DNA of 62,946 nt from an uncultured Oscillospiraceae bacterium (GCA_900758315.1 CAAERF010000495.1:1-62946), one strand, 5' to 3'. Positions 41,767 through 50,439 are shown, numbered from the stretch's first letter. The notes: generated by a model not told the origin, from the letters alone. Numbers and translations are program-made.

Positions 41767-42006
41767 TTACTGCTCCTTTGCGGACAGGATGCAGAGGACC
41801 AGGGCGTCGGCGGGGTTGTTAGTTCCCAGCACCGCGTGGGCCTTCTCGCAGGTCACCAGCACCTGATCTCCCATTTGGGCCCCCAGCAGGTCGGCGGCCA
41901 CCAGCAGATTGCCCTTCTCGTCCTGTAGCTGGACAAAGGGCACCTGATTCAGCTCGACCAGTCCTTTTTGCACGGACAGTGCGGCGGTTACATTACAAAG
42001 CTTCAT
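41767..42006 (-). CDS. EutN/CcmL-like bacterial microcompartment vertex protein (orphan)
   Basis: A 79-residue small beta-barrel protein with the EutN/CcmL pattern. It has VQLQDEKGNLLVAADLLGAQMGDQVLVTC in the middle and NNPADALVLCIL at the end. In microcompartments such proteins form the pentamers that close the shell corners. No hexameric shell protein (BMC domain) or encapsulated enzyme is encoded nearby, so either the shell lies elsewhere or the protein has a free-standing role. It is convergent with tyrA. Confidence 0.75.
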   Translation of the reverse strand: MKLCNVTAALSVQKGLVELNQVPFVQLQDEKGNLLVAADLLGAQMGDQVLVTCEKAHAVLGTNNPADALVLCILSAKEQ

Positions 42007-42127
42007 AATCTCCTACCTCCCGGTCGGGAAAGCGCCCGATCTCGCCTGTTTCGCCCTTAGTATGCCGGGAATGGGAGCAAACTATGACGTTTTTTTGCCG
42101 GAACACCCGGAGCCAATCATATAGAAT

Positions 42128-42168
42128 ACGGGAATCCCCACGGAAATCACTGGTTTCCGTGGGGATTC
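42128..42168. terminator. long hairpin near the ppk 3' end
   Basis: GGAATCCCCACGGAAA pairs with TTTCCGTGGGGATTC around a TCACTGG loop; only weak T tracts flank it (TATTTT on the plus strand). It probably serves as terminator or mRNA end-protector for ppk. Confidence 0.55.
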
Positions 42169-42194
42169 TATTTTGGGAGGGGAGAATTTCAGTG

Positions 42195-44330
42195 TCAGTG
42201 GGCCAGACCCCGGCGCAGGAAGCTGCGGAACCGGTCCATCAGGCCGGCAGGCTCCTGAGGCTGGGGCGGCTGGGCCTCATCTCTGGCGTCCCGGATGGCC
42301 TGTTCCAGCAAAAACTGCTGGCTGTCAAAGGGCGGCTCCGGCGCACCGCGGTAGTAGGTGCCATCACTGCGCATGTGACGGGCCTTCAGAGTGTCCCGCA
42401 GGCAGGCGTCCAGAATGCCGTGGATTTTCCGGCGCACCGCCGGGTCGTAGATGGGGCAGGCCACCTCCACCCGGCGCTCAGTGTTACGGGTCATAAAGTC
42501 GGCGGAGGCGATGTACATCCGCTCCTGACCGCCGGTGCCGAAGCAGTAGACCCGGGAGTGCTCCAGGAACCGGCCCACGATGCTGGTGATGTGGATGTTC
42601 TCGGTCTTTCCGGGCAGCTCGGGCAGCAAGCAGCAGATACCCCGGACGATCATCCGGACCTGGACGCCGGCGCAGGAGGCGGCCTTGAGCTTTTTCATCA
42701 GGCCGTAGTCGGTCATGGAGTTGATCTTGATGAGGATGCGGCCCTCGGGACCCTTGGCGATCTCCCGGTCGATCTCCTCCAGCAGGGCGGGCTTCAGGGA
42801 GGTGGGCGCCACCAGCAGGTGGTGATACCGGCCCTCCAGATTGCCGATGGCCATGTTCTTGAAGAACTCGTTGGCGTCCCGGCCAATGGCCTGATCCGCC
42901 GTGATCAGGGACAGGTCGGTGTACATGGTGGCGGTTTTCTCATTGTAGTTGCCGGTGCCCGCCTGGGTGATGAAGCGGATCCGGCCCTGTTCCCGGCGGG
43001 TGATCAGGCAGAGCTTGGAGTGGACCTTGAACTCCTCGAAGCCGTAGATGACGGTGCAGCCGGCCTCCTCCAGACGCTCGGACCAGTCGATGTTGTGCTG
43101 TTCGTCAAAACGGGCTCGGAGCTCAATGAGGACGGTGACGTCCTTGCCATTTTCCGCCGCTGTGCAGAGATAGTCCACCAGCTTGGCGCGCTTGGCCATG
43201 CGGTAGATGGTGATCTTGATGGAGAGCACTGCCGGGTCCGAAGCGGACTCCCGCACCAGCTGGAGGAAGGGCTCCATGCTCTCAAAGGGGTAGGAGAGCA
43301 GGAGGTCCCGCTGACGGACCTGATCCAGCACACTGCCTTCCCGGCGGATGCCGTAGGGCAGCTGAGGCTGGAAGGGCTGGTAGAGCAGGGTGCGGCGGAG
43401 ATTTTCGGGCAGCTTGCCCTCCAGGTCAAAGACGTAGCTCAGTTTCAGGGGAGCGGTGGTCTGATAGGCCTGCTCCAGCGTGATGGACAGCCGGTCGCAC
43501 AGGTACTGGAGGAAGCAGTCGCTGATCTCCCGGTCGTACTCCAGCCGGACCGGCGCCAGCCGCCGGCGCTTGCCCAACACCTTTTTCATCTTCCGGCGGA
43601 AGTCCTCGTCGTACTCGAAGGCCTCATCATCCGGATTCACGTCGGCGTTGCGGGTGACGCAAAAAGCGGAGGCCTCATCCACCGTGTAGGTGGAGAAGAT
43701 GGCGGGCAGCTGCCGGAAGAGGATTTCCTCGGTGCGGATGCAGCGCAGGGTGTCTCCGGGCAGCAGCACCACCTCGGGCAGGGATGCGGGCAGGGGAATC
43801 ACCGCAAAGACCTTTTTCTCACCCCGGTGGAGCCAGGCGCCCACGTGGATGACCTTGTTTTGCAGGTGCGGGAAGGGGTGATGGGGGTCGATGATCTGAG
43901 GGGACAGGATGGGGGCGATGTCGGTCTCATAATACTGCTGGAGATAGTTCCGCTCACACTGGTCCAGTTCCCCGTAGGACAGCTGGCAGATGCCGTAGGG
44001 CCGCAGCTGCCGGTCGATGTCCTGGAAAATGCGCTCCCGCTTGGCGTAGAGAGGCCGTACGGCGGCATAGATGGCGGTCAGCTGTTCACTGGCGGTCATG
44101 CCGGACTTTTTGTCCACCGCAGTGCTGCCTAGCACCTCCTGGTCGTGGAGACTGCCCACCCGGATCATAAAGAACTCGTCCAGATTGCTGGTAAAGATGC
44201 TGACGAACTTGAGCCGCTCCAATAGGGGGACACGCTCATCGGTGGCCTCGTCCAGCACCGAGTCGTTGAAGCGGAGCCAGGACAGCTCCCGGTTCTGTGT
44301 GTAGGTTCCCTGTTTGCTGATCTGTTTCAT
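42195..44330 (-). CDS. ppk: polyphosphate kinase 1
   Basis: A 711-residue PPK1 that polymerises the ATP gamma-phosphate into polyphosphate. N-terminal NRELSWLRFNDSVL is the family signature. The autophosphorylated His is in FEEFKVHSKLCLI, and RFDEQHNIDWSERLEEAG and TQAGTGNYNEKTATMYTD bind ATP. Full length. It begins 4 nt after the ppx stop, so synthesis and degradation enzymes are in one operon. Confidence 0.96.
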   Translation of the reverse strand: MKQISKQGTYTQNRELSWLRFNDSVLDEATDERVPLLERLKFVSIFTSNLDEFFMIRVGSLHDQEVLGSTAVDKKSGMTASEQLTAIYAAVRPLYAKRERIFQDIDRQLRPYGICQLSYGELDQCERNYLQQYYETDIAPILSPQIIDPHHPFPHLQNKVIHVGAWLHRGEKKVFAVIPLPASLPEVVLLPGDTLRCIRTEEILFRQLPAIFSTYTVDEASAFCVTRNADVNPDDEAFEYDEDFRRKMKKVLGKRRRLAPVRLEYDREISDCFLQYLCDRLSITLEQAYQTTAPLKLSYVFDLEGKLPENLRRTLLYQPFQPQLPYGIRREGSVLDQVRQRDLLLSYPFESMEPFLQLVRESASDPAVLSIKITIYRMAKRAKLVDYLCTAAENGKDVTVLIELRARFDEQHNIDWSERLEEAGCTVIYGFEEFKVHSKLCLITRREQGRIRFITQAGTGNYNEKTATMYTDLSLITADQAIGRDANEFFKNMAIGNLEGRYHHLLVAPTSLKPALLEEIDREIAKGPEGRILIKINSMTDYGLMKKLKAASCAGVQVRMIVRGICCLLPELPGKTENIHITSIVGRFLEHSRVYCFGTGGQERMYIASADFMTRNTERRVEVACPIYDPAVRRKIHGILDACLRDTLKARHMRSDGTYYRGAPEPPFDSQQFLLEQAIRDARDEAQPPQPQEPAGLMDRFRSFLRRGLAH

Positions 44331-44334
44331 AGAA

Positions 44335-45246
44335 TCAAACTCCCTGCTCTCTCAAAAGGTAGGAAAGGTAGCCCTCCCGGACGCCGTAAGGGCTGGTGAC
44401 TACCGACTGGACGCCGAAGATACGGGCGACTGTCCGCAGCACCGCGATACCCGGCGTCAGGGTGTGGATACGCTCCGGTGCGATTTTCAGGATCCGGTTG
44501 GACAGCTTTTTGGGGTCCGCGGTGATCTGGGCCAGATAGTCGTCGTAAAACCCCACGTCATAGCTGATGTTGTCCCGACCCTCGCCGGTCAGGCTGTTGT
44601 ACAGCTTCAGCGCCGCCCGGGCGGTCCCGCCCACGGCGCAGAGCGGGCCCACCTCCGACTTGGGTTTGGCCCGGACACTTTTATTCAGCCGGTCCGCCAC
44701 CTCCGCCTCAATCTTGCGGATCTCACCCCGGCTGGGCAGGATGCCCTCCACAAACCGGTGGTAGAGGTTGAGGGAACCGATGGAGATGGAGTCGGTGCAG
44801 AGCACCTCCCGGTCCCGGAACTGGACCAGCTCAGTGCTGCCGCCGCCCACGTCGGCCAGCAGACCGGAGGCCGGCGGCGCGCTCTGAATGGCGCCGTAGT
44901 AGTCAAAGGTGGCCTCCTCCTGGCCGGAGAGCACCCGGACCGAAAATCCGGTCTCTGCCTGGATGGCCTGGAGCACCTCCTCCGTGTTGGTGATGTTCCG
45001 CAGAGAGGCGGTGGCGAAGGGGAAGACCTTCTGCAGGCGGATCTGCTCGGTGACCTCCTTCAGCTCCCGGAGAATCTCCACGGCCTTCCGGATGCCCTCC
45101 TTGCTCATCCGGCCCTTGCCATTGATATAGCCCACCAGGCCGGTGGCGTATTTCTTGTTCAGTACCGGGTGGATTGCTCCGGCTTCTCCCACCCGGTACA
45201 CCACCATGCGGATCGTGTTGGATCCGATGTCTATCACACCGTACAA
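44335..45246 (-). CDS. ppx: exopolyphosphatase / pppGpp phosphohydrolase (Ppx/GppA family)
   Basis: A 303-residue actin-fold phosphatase. DIGSNTIRMVVYRV is the phosphate-1 loop and LLADVGGGSTELVQF the phosphate-2 loop; GLVGYINGKGRMSKEGIRKA is also typical. It is the short form without the HD extension. The start is a TTG at 45246 (GGAGG 9 nt upstream). First gene of the ppx-ppk operon. Confidence 0.93.
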   Translation of the reverse strand: MYGVIDIGSNTIRMVVYRVGEAGAIHPVLNKKYATGLVGYINGKGRMSKEGIRKAVEILRELKEVTEQIRLQKVFPFATASLRNITNTEEVLQAIQAETGFSVRVLSGQEEATFDYYGAIQSAPPASGLLADVGGGSTELVQFRDREVLCTDSISIGSLNLYHRFVEGILPSRGEIRKIEAEVADRLNKSVRAKPKSEVGPLCAVGGTARAALKLYNSLTGEGRDNISYDVGFYDDYLAQITADPKKLSNRILKIAPERIHTLTPGIAVLRTVARIFGVQSVVTSPYGVREGYLSYLLREQGV

Positions 45247-45398
45247 ATCCTGTCGCCTCCCAATCTTTCCAAACTGTTTTTATTATTGTATCGGTTTGGC
45301 GGCGGATTTATCTAGCTTATTTCTGTCAAAGAACCGTTAAATTTGCGTGAACTCCCACCGGCGCGCCAGGAGCCGCCGGGAACCGGTGAGAGAGAACA

Positions 45399-45457
45399 AA
45401 AGCTGGTGATTCTATAACAATTTGTTGTAGGATCACCAGCTTTTTACTTTTTTGGGC
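45399..45457. terminator. long bidirectional terminator
   Basis: AAAAGCTGGTGAT-T-CTATAACAA folds back on TTGTAG-G-ATCACCAGCTTTTT, giving over 20 bp in all. It separates the ppx promoter region from the Xre gene. The rest of the 45247-45530 gap holds no gene. Confidence 0.85.
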
Positions 45458-45530
45458 TTTGAGACCCAGAATTCAACGAAAATCGCGATATCTCGTCGGT
45501 ACAATAGGGCCGGAAGCGGGTCCCGTTCTG

Positions 45531-45755
45531 TCAGACAAAGAGCTCCTCGTAGGAAACGCCCAGGAGCTCATGCAGCAGCTTCAGCTCGTCAGGGTAGATG
45601 TGCCGCTGGCCCACCTCAATTTTGGCCAGGGCACTGCGGGTGATGTCACAGCCGCGTACCTGCAGCTGGGCCGCCAGCTGTTCCTGAGACAGATTGCGTT
45701 CTTTGCGCAGTCTGCGGATATTTTGGCCCAGTGCCTTTTCATACGCTCCGTTCAT
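45531..45755 (-). CDS. Xre-family HTH regulator
   Basis: A 74-residue single-domain HTH_3 protein (GQNIRRLRKERNLSQEQLAA, then ITRSALAKIEVGQRHIYPDE). The ATG at 45755 has GGAGG 8 nt upstream; codons further upstream lie in the intergenic operator region. It is divergent from the SLOG-family gene, and two related palindromes lie between them. Confidence 0.92.
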   Translation of the reverse strand: MNGAYEKALGQNIRRLRKERNLSQEQLAAQLQVRGCDITRSALAKIEVGQRHIYPDELKLLHELLGVSYEELFV

Positions 45756-45767
45756 GCTCAACACCTC

Positions 45768-45839
45768 CGCACTGATACCGGTGCAGTATATGTTGAGTTT
45801 ATGCGACATACGCTTTAGAATTGCACTTATATAAGTGCA
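45768..45839. promoter_or_regulatory. divergent control region with two related palindromes
   Basis: TGCACTTAT-ATAAGTGCA at 45822-45839 is a perfect 18-bp palindrome. At 45768-45785, CGCACTGATACCGGTGCA matches it at 12 of 18 positions. They sit beside the start codons of the SLOG gene and the Xre gene respectively, as expected for operators of the Xre protein. Confidence 0.6.
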
Positions 45840-45856
45840 GAAAGGAGAAAGATCAA

Positions 45857-46339
45857 ATGGATACAAGAGAACAAACCTGCTGTTTTACCGGCCACCGCGT
45901 CATTCCCCGGACGACCTATCTGGCCCTGAGCCGGGAGTTGGAGATGGTGGTCCGCAGGTTGATTGAGGAAGGCGTTCGCTTTTTCGGGGCCGGCGGAGCC
46001 CTGGGCTTTGACACTCTGGCGGCGGAGACCGTACTGCGCCTGCGGAAGTCTTATCCGCAGATCCGTCTGATTCTGGTGCTGCCCTGCCGGGACCAGACCC
46101 GGGGGTGGCGTCAGGAGGATGTGACCCGGTACGAGGCCATCAAAGAGCGGGCGGACAAGGTGGTGTACACCGGCGAGCTGTACACGCCCGGGTGTATGCA
46201 CCGCCGCAACCGCCATCTGGTGGAGCACAGCGCCGTCTGCGTGGCCTACTGCACCCGCTCCACCGGAGGATCTGCCTATACCGTATCCTATGCCCGCCGG
46301 CACGGTCTGCGGGTCCTTCTGTTGGGGGAAGGCGGCTGA
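45857..46339 (+). CDS. SLOG-domain protein (DUF1273/YpsA-like)
   Basis: A 160-residue Rossmann-like SLOG-superfamily protein of the YpsA/DUF1273 type. TCCFTGHRVIP starts the fold, FFGAGGALGFDTLAAETV carries the glycine-rich ligand site, and the terminal TGGSAYTVSYARRHGLRVL is family-typical. SLOG proteins bind nucleotide-derived ligands and often act in stress or defence signalling; this one's ligand is unknown. ATG at 45857 with AAAGGAG upstream. Confidence 0.85.
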   Translation: MDTREQTCCFTGHRVIPRTTYLALSRELEMVVRRLIEEGVRFFGAGGALGFDTLAAETVLRLRKSYPQIRLILVLPCRDQTRGWRQEDVTRYEAIKERADKVVYTGELYTPGCMHRRNRHLVEHSAVCVAYCTRSTGGSAYTVSYARRHGLRVLLLGEGG

Positions 46340-46405
46340 TCTGTCCTGTGCGCTGTACAGTGCCGGTCTGCTGTGCTATAATCATGGGATTCAGGAGGCG
46401 AGACT

Positions 46406-47269
46406 ATGTGGATTGTATTTGCCTTTGGCTCGGCGCTGTTTGCCGGACTCACATCCATTCTGGCCAAGTGCGGCATCCGGGAGACCGACTCCACCGTGGC
46501 TACGGCCATCCGAACCATCGTGGTGCTGTTTTTTTCCTGGCTGATGGTGTTTGTGGTGGGGTCCCAGTCCCAGATCGGGGACATCAGCGGGAAAACCCTG
46601 CTCTTTCTGATCCTGTCCGGCCTGGCCACCGGAGCGTCCTGGCTCTGCTATTTCAAGGCCCTGCAGCTGGGGGACATCAACAAGGTGGTTCCCATCGACA
46701 AGTCCAGCACCATCCTCACCATTTTGCTGGCCTTTCTCCTGCTGCGGGAGGAGATCAGCGTGCCCAAAGCCATCGGTGTGGTGGTGATCGCCGCCGGCAC
46801 CTTTCTGATGATTGAGAAGAAGGATGCGGCGCCGCAGCAGTCGGGCGGGAAGAGCTGGCTGCTCTACGCAGTGGGCTCCGCTGTGTTCGCCAGCCTCACG
46901 TCCATCCTGGGTAAGGTCGGCATTGCCGGGGTAGAGTCCAATCTGGGCACCGCCATCCGCACCGGTGTGGTACTGGTGATGGCGTGGGTCATGGTGTTCG
47001 CCACCGGAAAGCGGCATGCCCTGCGCGCCATCCCGCGCAAGGAACTGGGCTTCATCTGTCTGTCGGGACTTGCCACCGGCGGATCCTGGCTGTGCTATTA
47101 CAGGGCCCTCCAGGACGGCCTGGCCAGCGTGGTCGTGCCCATCGACAAGCTGAGCATTCTGGTCACCGTACTCTTTTCCTACATCGTATTCCATGAGAAG
47201 CTGACCCGCAAATCCGCCCTGGGACTGGGGCTCATCGTCGGGGGTACCCTGGTGATGCTGATTCCATAG
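46406..47269 (+). CDS. EamA/DMT-superfamily transporter
   Basis: A 287-residue, ten-helix drug/metabolite-type transporter made of two EamA repeats (about 1-135 and 148-287). Both halves contain the same internal pattern: TGASWLCYFKALQLGDINKVVPIDK and TGGSWLCYYRALQDGLASVVVPIDK. Substrate unknown. It has AGGAGG upstream of the ATG and a bidirectional terminator at 47282-47320. Confidence 0.92.
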   Translation: MWIVFAFGSALFAGLTSILAKCGIRETDSTVATAIRTIVVLFFSWLMVFVVGSQSQIGDISGKTLLFLILSGLATGASWLCYFKALQLGDINKVVPIDKSSTILTILLAFLLLREEISVPKAIGVVVIAAGTFLMIEKKDAAPQQSGGKSWLLYAVGSAVFASLTSILGKVGIAGVESNLGTAIRTGVVLVMAWVMVFATGKRHALRAIPRKELGFICLSGLATGGSWLCYYRALQDGLASVVVPIDKLSILVTVLFSYIVFHEKLTRKSALGLGLIVGGTLVMLIP

Positions 47270-47281
47270 TGTGCAAGAAAA

Positions 47282-47320
47282 ATAAGGCGAGGCATCCTCT
47301 GCGATGCGCTCGCCTTGTTT
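47282..47320. terminator. bidirectional terminator
   Basis: AAGGCGAG...CTCGCCTT with an inner GCATC/GATGC stem; short T/A tracts on either side. Confidence 0.75.
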
Positions 47321-47337
47321 GATGTAATGGACTGGGA

Positions 47338-48165
47338 TTACCGCGCGCCCAGCTGCCAGAAGGCCACTGCGCTGGCGGCGGCCACGTTCAGCGAGTCCAC
47401 GCCGTGGGACATGGGGATGCAGACTGTGTAGTCACAGCTGGCGATGGTGTGAGTGGCCAGGCCGTCGCCCTCAGTTCCCAGTACGATGGCCAGCTTTTCC
47501 TCAGCGCAGAGCCGGGGGTCTGCGATGCTGACGGCAGTGTCACTCAGCGCCATAGCGGCGGTGCGAAACCCCAGTGCCTGCAGGCGGTCGATACCCGGTT
47601 GGGGCCAATCCCCAGGCGCACTGCCGATGCGGGTCCAGGGAATCTGAAAAACGGTGCCCATGCTGACCCGGGCCGCGCGCCGGTACAGCGGGTCGCAGCA
47701 GGTGGGGGTCACCAGCACGGCGTCCATATTTAACGCCGCAGCCGAGCGGAAGATAGCGCCCACGTTGGTGGGGTCCACGATGCCCTCCAGCACCGCCACC
47801 CGCCGTGCGCCGGCACATAACTCCTCCACACTGGGCAGCCTGGGACGCCGCATGGCGCACAGCACGCCCCGGGTCAGCTGATAGCCGGTCAGTCCGGCCA
47901 GCAGATCGCCGTCGCCGGTGTAAACGGGAGTGTCGCCGCAGCGGGCGATGATGTCCCGGGCCTGTCCGTCGATGTGTTTGCGCTCCATCAGGAGTGAGAC
48001 CGGCTCGTACCCGGCGTCCAGCGCCCGGGCAATCACCTTGGGGCTCTCCGCAATAAAGACGCCTTTCTCCGGCTCCAGCCGGTTGCGCAGCTGGGCCTCG
48101 GTCAGCCGGGCAAAGACATCCAGCTCGGGCTGCGCGAAGTCCGTAATTTCAATGATGTTGGGCAT
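47338..48165 (-). CDS. TrmH/SpoU-family RNA 2'-O-methyltransferase
   Basis: A 275-residue SPOUT methyltransferase. The N-terminal substrate-binding domain (FARLTEAQLRNRLEPEKGVF) precedes the knotted catalytic domain. Its motifs are VLEGIVDPTNVGAIFRSAAA (motif 1), IVLGTEGDGL (motif 2) and IPMSHGVDSLNVAAASAV (motif 3). The target (rRNA or tRNA) is undetermined. I start at ATG 48165, with GAGG 8 nt upstream; the GTG three codons earlier is too close to it. It lies 10 nt after the Nif3-like gene. Confidence 0.93.
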   Translation of the reverse strand: MPNIIEITDFAQPELDVFARLTEAQLRNRLEPEKGVFIAESPKVIARALDAGYEPVSLLMERKHIDGQARDIIARCGDTPVYTGDGDLLAGLTGYQLTRGVLCAMRRPRLPSVEELCAGARRVAVLEGIVDPTNVGAIFRSAAALNMDAVLVTPTCCDPLYRRAARVSMGTVFQIPWTRIGSAPGDWPQPGIDRLQALGFRTAAMALSDTAVSIADPRLCAEEKLAIVLGTEGDGLATHTIASCDYTVCIPMSHGVDSLNVAAASAVAFWQLGAR

Positions 48166-48175
48166 AGCAATCACC

Positions 48176-48508
48176 TCAAAAGCTGGTGCGGTACAGAGGA
48201 ATCACGTTGATCACCGGTTCCTCATAGGGATGTACCCGCTTGACCGCCTCCACAGTCTCGTCCACCTGTTCGGTGCGGCAGGTGACCTCTACCTTCAGCT
48301 CCGGCTCCGCGCTGATCTCACCGATACTGCCCAGATAGGGCGTGGTTCCCTCCAGCGGCCGCCAGCAGCCAGTGACGCGGCTGTAGGAGAGACAGCAGTC
48401 ATAACGGCCGATGTGCCCGGCGTCTGCCTCCTGCAACGCCTTTTGCAGCGGGGCCAGATGGGTTTCCGGCAGGAAAATCTCCAGCTTGCAGTAGGGAAAA
48501 TCAGCCAT
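48176..48508 (-). CDS. small CutA/Nif3-insertion-like protein
   Basis: A 110-residue protein resembling the PII/CutA-like domain inserted in Nif3 (YqfO) proteins. It has KLEIFLPETHLAPLQKALQEADAGHIGRYDCCLS and the terminal VKRVHPYEEPVINVIPL, with YEEPV as the domain hallmark. Freestanding versions are common and probably sense or bind metal or a small ligand. GGGAGG precedes its ATG, which overlaps the upstream gene by 8 nt. Confidence 0.85.
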   Translation of the reverse strand: MADFPYCKLEIFLPETHLAPLQKALQEADAGHIGRYDCCLSYSRVTGCWRPLEGTTPYLGSIGEISAEPELKVEVTCRTEQVDETVEAVKRVHPYEEPVINVIPLYRTSF

Positions 48509-48743
48509 AGGAACCTCCCATCTCGTCCAGAAGATCCTGAATTTCGTCGGCCAGATCCTCCAGCGCCTCGTGACGGTCCCCCCAGTCCTCATAGGCCTCG
48601 CTGTTCATATTCTTCGGTTCCTGGCTGTCCAACTGGTCGATCTGGGCCCGGACGGATTTCAGGTAGTCCAGCAGTTCCTCCCGGCTCAGCGTGTCCAGGT
48701 CCGGCAGTTCGGTATAATCACTTAATTCAATGACATCGGCCAT
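48501..48743 (-). CDS. acidic hypothetical protein, 80 aa
   Basis: A small, strongly acidic, helical protein (MADVIELSDYTELPDLDTLSREE..., EDLADEIQDLLDEMGGSYG). Two nearby ATGs exist; the second gives the proper 7-nt distance from GGAGG. I do not recognise a family. The 8-nt overlap with the CutA-like gene and the close TrmH gene suggest a three-gene unit. Confidence 0.75.
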   Translation of the reverse strand: MADVIELSDYTELPDLDTLSREELLDYLKSVRAQIDQLDSQEPKNMNSEAYEDWGDRHEALEDLADEIQDLLDEMGGSYG

Positions 48744-48845
48744 AACCATCCCTCCAATCGAAAACTATGGTGCTATTGTACCACAAATCCCACGGGAGAA
48801 CCGATTTTTTTGTATCGGAACAGCCGTGGGCATGCCGGTGTAGAT

Positions 48846-48872
48846 GAAAAAACCGCCTGAAAAGGCGGTTTT
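48846..48872 (-). terminator. terminator of the tRNA-Pro transcript
   Basis: AACCGCCT-TTTC-AGGCGGTT followed by T residues on the minus strand, 9 nt after the CCA end. Confidence 0.85.
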
Positions 48873-48880
48873 CAAAAAAG

Positions 48881-48956
48881 TGGTCCGAGTGGGGCGACTC
48901 GAACGCCCGGCCTCCTGCTCCCAAAGCAGGCGCGCTACCAACTGCGCAACACCCGG
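48881..48956 (-). tRNA. tRNA-Pro (TGG anticodon)
   Basis: A 76-nt cloverleaf with encoded CCA. The acceptor stem is CCGGGTG/CACTCGG. The anticodon stem CCTGC/GCAGG encloses TTTGGGA with anticodon TGG (plus-strand complement at 48921-48923). The T-loop is GTTCGAG and the D-arm GCGCAGTTGGTAGCGC. Single tRNA gene with its own terminator. Confidence 0.95.
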
Positions 48957-49078
48957 CCGAAGACCAGAGCCTATTATAACTGATTGGTGTGGATTTTTCA
49001 AGGGGATTCTTGCCCTGGGCCATACTGATATGGTATGATGAAGAGCAAAAGAAAAAACAGGCTTGAGGATGAACAGCT

Positions 49079-49885
49079 ATGAGAATGCGAAGAAAGAAGA
49101 ATCGGATCCCTCGGATGGAGCGCTGCGCGGCGATCCAGGAGAAGCAGCCCTACGATATGCCGGGGCGGTGGCGGGAGCGGCTGACGCCGGATTGCCCGCT
49201 GTACCTGGAGATCGGCTGCGGGAAGGGCACCTTCACAGTGGAGACAGCCGCCGCCCATCCGGAGGTGCTCTTTGTGGCGGTGGAGCGGGTACCGGACTGT
49301 CTGCTGCTGGCCATGGAGAAGGTGATGGCCCGGGGGCTGCATAACGTGGTCTTTGTGTGCGATGACGCGGCCCGGCTGGAGGAGATGTTCGCGCCCGGCG
49401 AGGTGGATCGGATGTACATCAACTTCTGTGACCCGTGGCCCAGCAAGAAGCACGCCAAGCGGCGGCTGACCTATGAGAAGTTTCTGCTGTCCTACCGGAA
49501 GTTCCTGAAGGACGGCGGCTGTATCGAGTTCAAGACGGACAACCGGCCCCTCTTTGACTTTTCGCTGACCCAGTTCACCCGGACCGGCTACCGGCTCAGT
49601 GAGGTGACCAACGACCTGCACCGGGAGCGGGACAACGTGATTCAGACCGACTATGAGGCCCGGTTTGTGGCGGAAGGAGTCAAAATCAACCGCTGTGTGG
49701 CCACCAAGGAGCCCACGATTCCCCAGCCGGAGGGCGAACCGCCCAAGCTGTCCCTGCTGGACTACCTGCCCGAGGAGATGGACCACATCCCCTACGGCAT
49801 GGAGGAGGTCTTTGCGCAGAATCAGATTCGGCTGGTCCGGGAGCGGGAGAAAAGGAGCTGTGACGGCGGTGAGCGGGATGGGTGA
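49079..49885 (+). CDS. trmB: tRNA (guanine-N7)-methyltransferase
   Basis: A 268-residue TrmB that makes m7G46 in tRNA. SAM motif I is LEIGCGKGTF, and the FCDPWPSKKHAKRRL and EFKTDNRPLF motifs are diagnostic. There is a C-terminal extension of about 55 residues beyond the usual end (from NRCVATKEP), rich in Pro and Glu. It overlaps the next gene by 8 nt. Confidence 0.95.
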   Translation: MRMRRKKNRIPRMERCAAIQEKQPYDMPGRWRERLTPDCPLYLEIGCGKGTFTVETAAAHPEVLFVAVERVPDCLLLAMEKVMARGLHNVVFVCDDAARLEEMFAPGEVDRMYINFCDPWPSKKHAKRRLTYEKFLLSYRKFLKDGGCIEFKTDNRPLFDFSLTQFTRTGYRLSEVTNDLHRERDNVIQTDYEARFVAEGVKINRCVATKEPTIPQPEGEPPKLSLLDYLPEEMDHIPYGMEEVFAQNQIRLVREREKRSCDGGERDG

Positions 49886-50369
49886 GATGCGGATCAGAAC
49901 GGCGGCCATGGCCGATTTGCAGGCGATCGCGGCGGTAGAGGCGGAGTGCTTCCCGCCGGCGGAGGCGGCCACCCAGGCGGAGCTGGAGCAGCGTCTGGCG
50001 GTCTACCCGGACCACTTCTGGCTTCTCTTTGACGGAGACAAGCTGGTGAGCTTTGTGGACGGCATGGTCACCAATGACGCCTGTCTCCAGGACGAGATGT
50101 TTGAGGACGCCTCGCTCCACCGGGAGGACGGCGCCTGGCAGATGATCTTTGGGGTCAACACGCTGCCGGATTACCGGAAACAGGGCTGTGCCGAGCGGCT
50201 GCTCCGCCGGGCCATCGAGGATGCCAGAGCTCAGGGCCGGCGGGGGCTGGTACTGACCTGCAAGGAGGCACTGCTCCACTACTACGGCAAGCTGGGCTTT
50301 GTCAATCGGGGCAGGTCGCCCTCTGTCCACGGCGGCGCGGTCTGGTACGAGATGCGGCTGACCTTTTGA
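49878..50369 (+). CDS. GNAT-family N-acetyltransferase
   Basis: A 163-residue GNAT protein (AVEAECFPPAEAATQAELEQ near the start, VNTLPDYRKQGCAERLLRRA as the acetyl-CoA loop). It resembles arylalkylamine-type acetyltransferases. The start is uncertain between ATG 49878 and an in-frame GTG at 49869; the latter lies 11 nt after AAAGGAG inside trmB. Translationally coupled with trmB. Substrate unknown. Confidence 0.85.
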   Translation: MGEMRIRTAAMADLQAIAAVEAECFPPAEAATQAELEQRLAVYPDHFWLLFDGDKLVSFVDGMVTNDACLQDEMFEDASLHREDGAWQMIFGVNTLPDYRKQGCAERLLRRAIEDARAQGRRGLVLTCKEALLHYYGKLGFVNRGRSPSVHGGAVWYEMRLTF

Positions 50370-50391
50370 GCGCGTCAGTCTATTGCCATGC

Positions 50392-50428
50392 AAAAGAGCG
50401 GGAAAGTGTGAACTTTCCCGCTCTTTTT
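50392..50428. terminator. bidirectional terminator
   Basis: AAAAGAGCGGGAAAGT/ACTTTCCCGCTCTTTT stem with a GTGA loop; separates the trmB unit from the convergent acyl-CoA synthetase. Confidence 0.92.
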
Positions 50429-50439
50429 ATCCGGTAGAA

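Noticed and set aside
45857..46339. Full defence island around the SLOG protein
   Set aside because: Neighbours are an EamA transporter, ppx-ppk and a SpoU methylase; no nuclease or toxin accompanies it.
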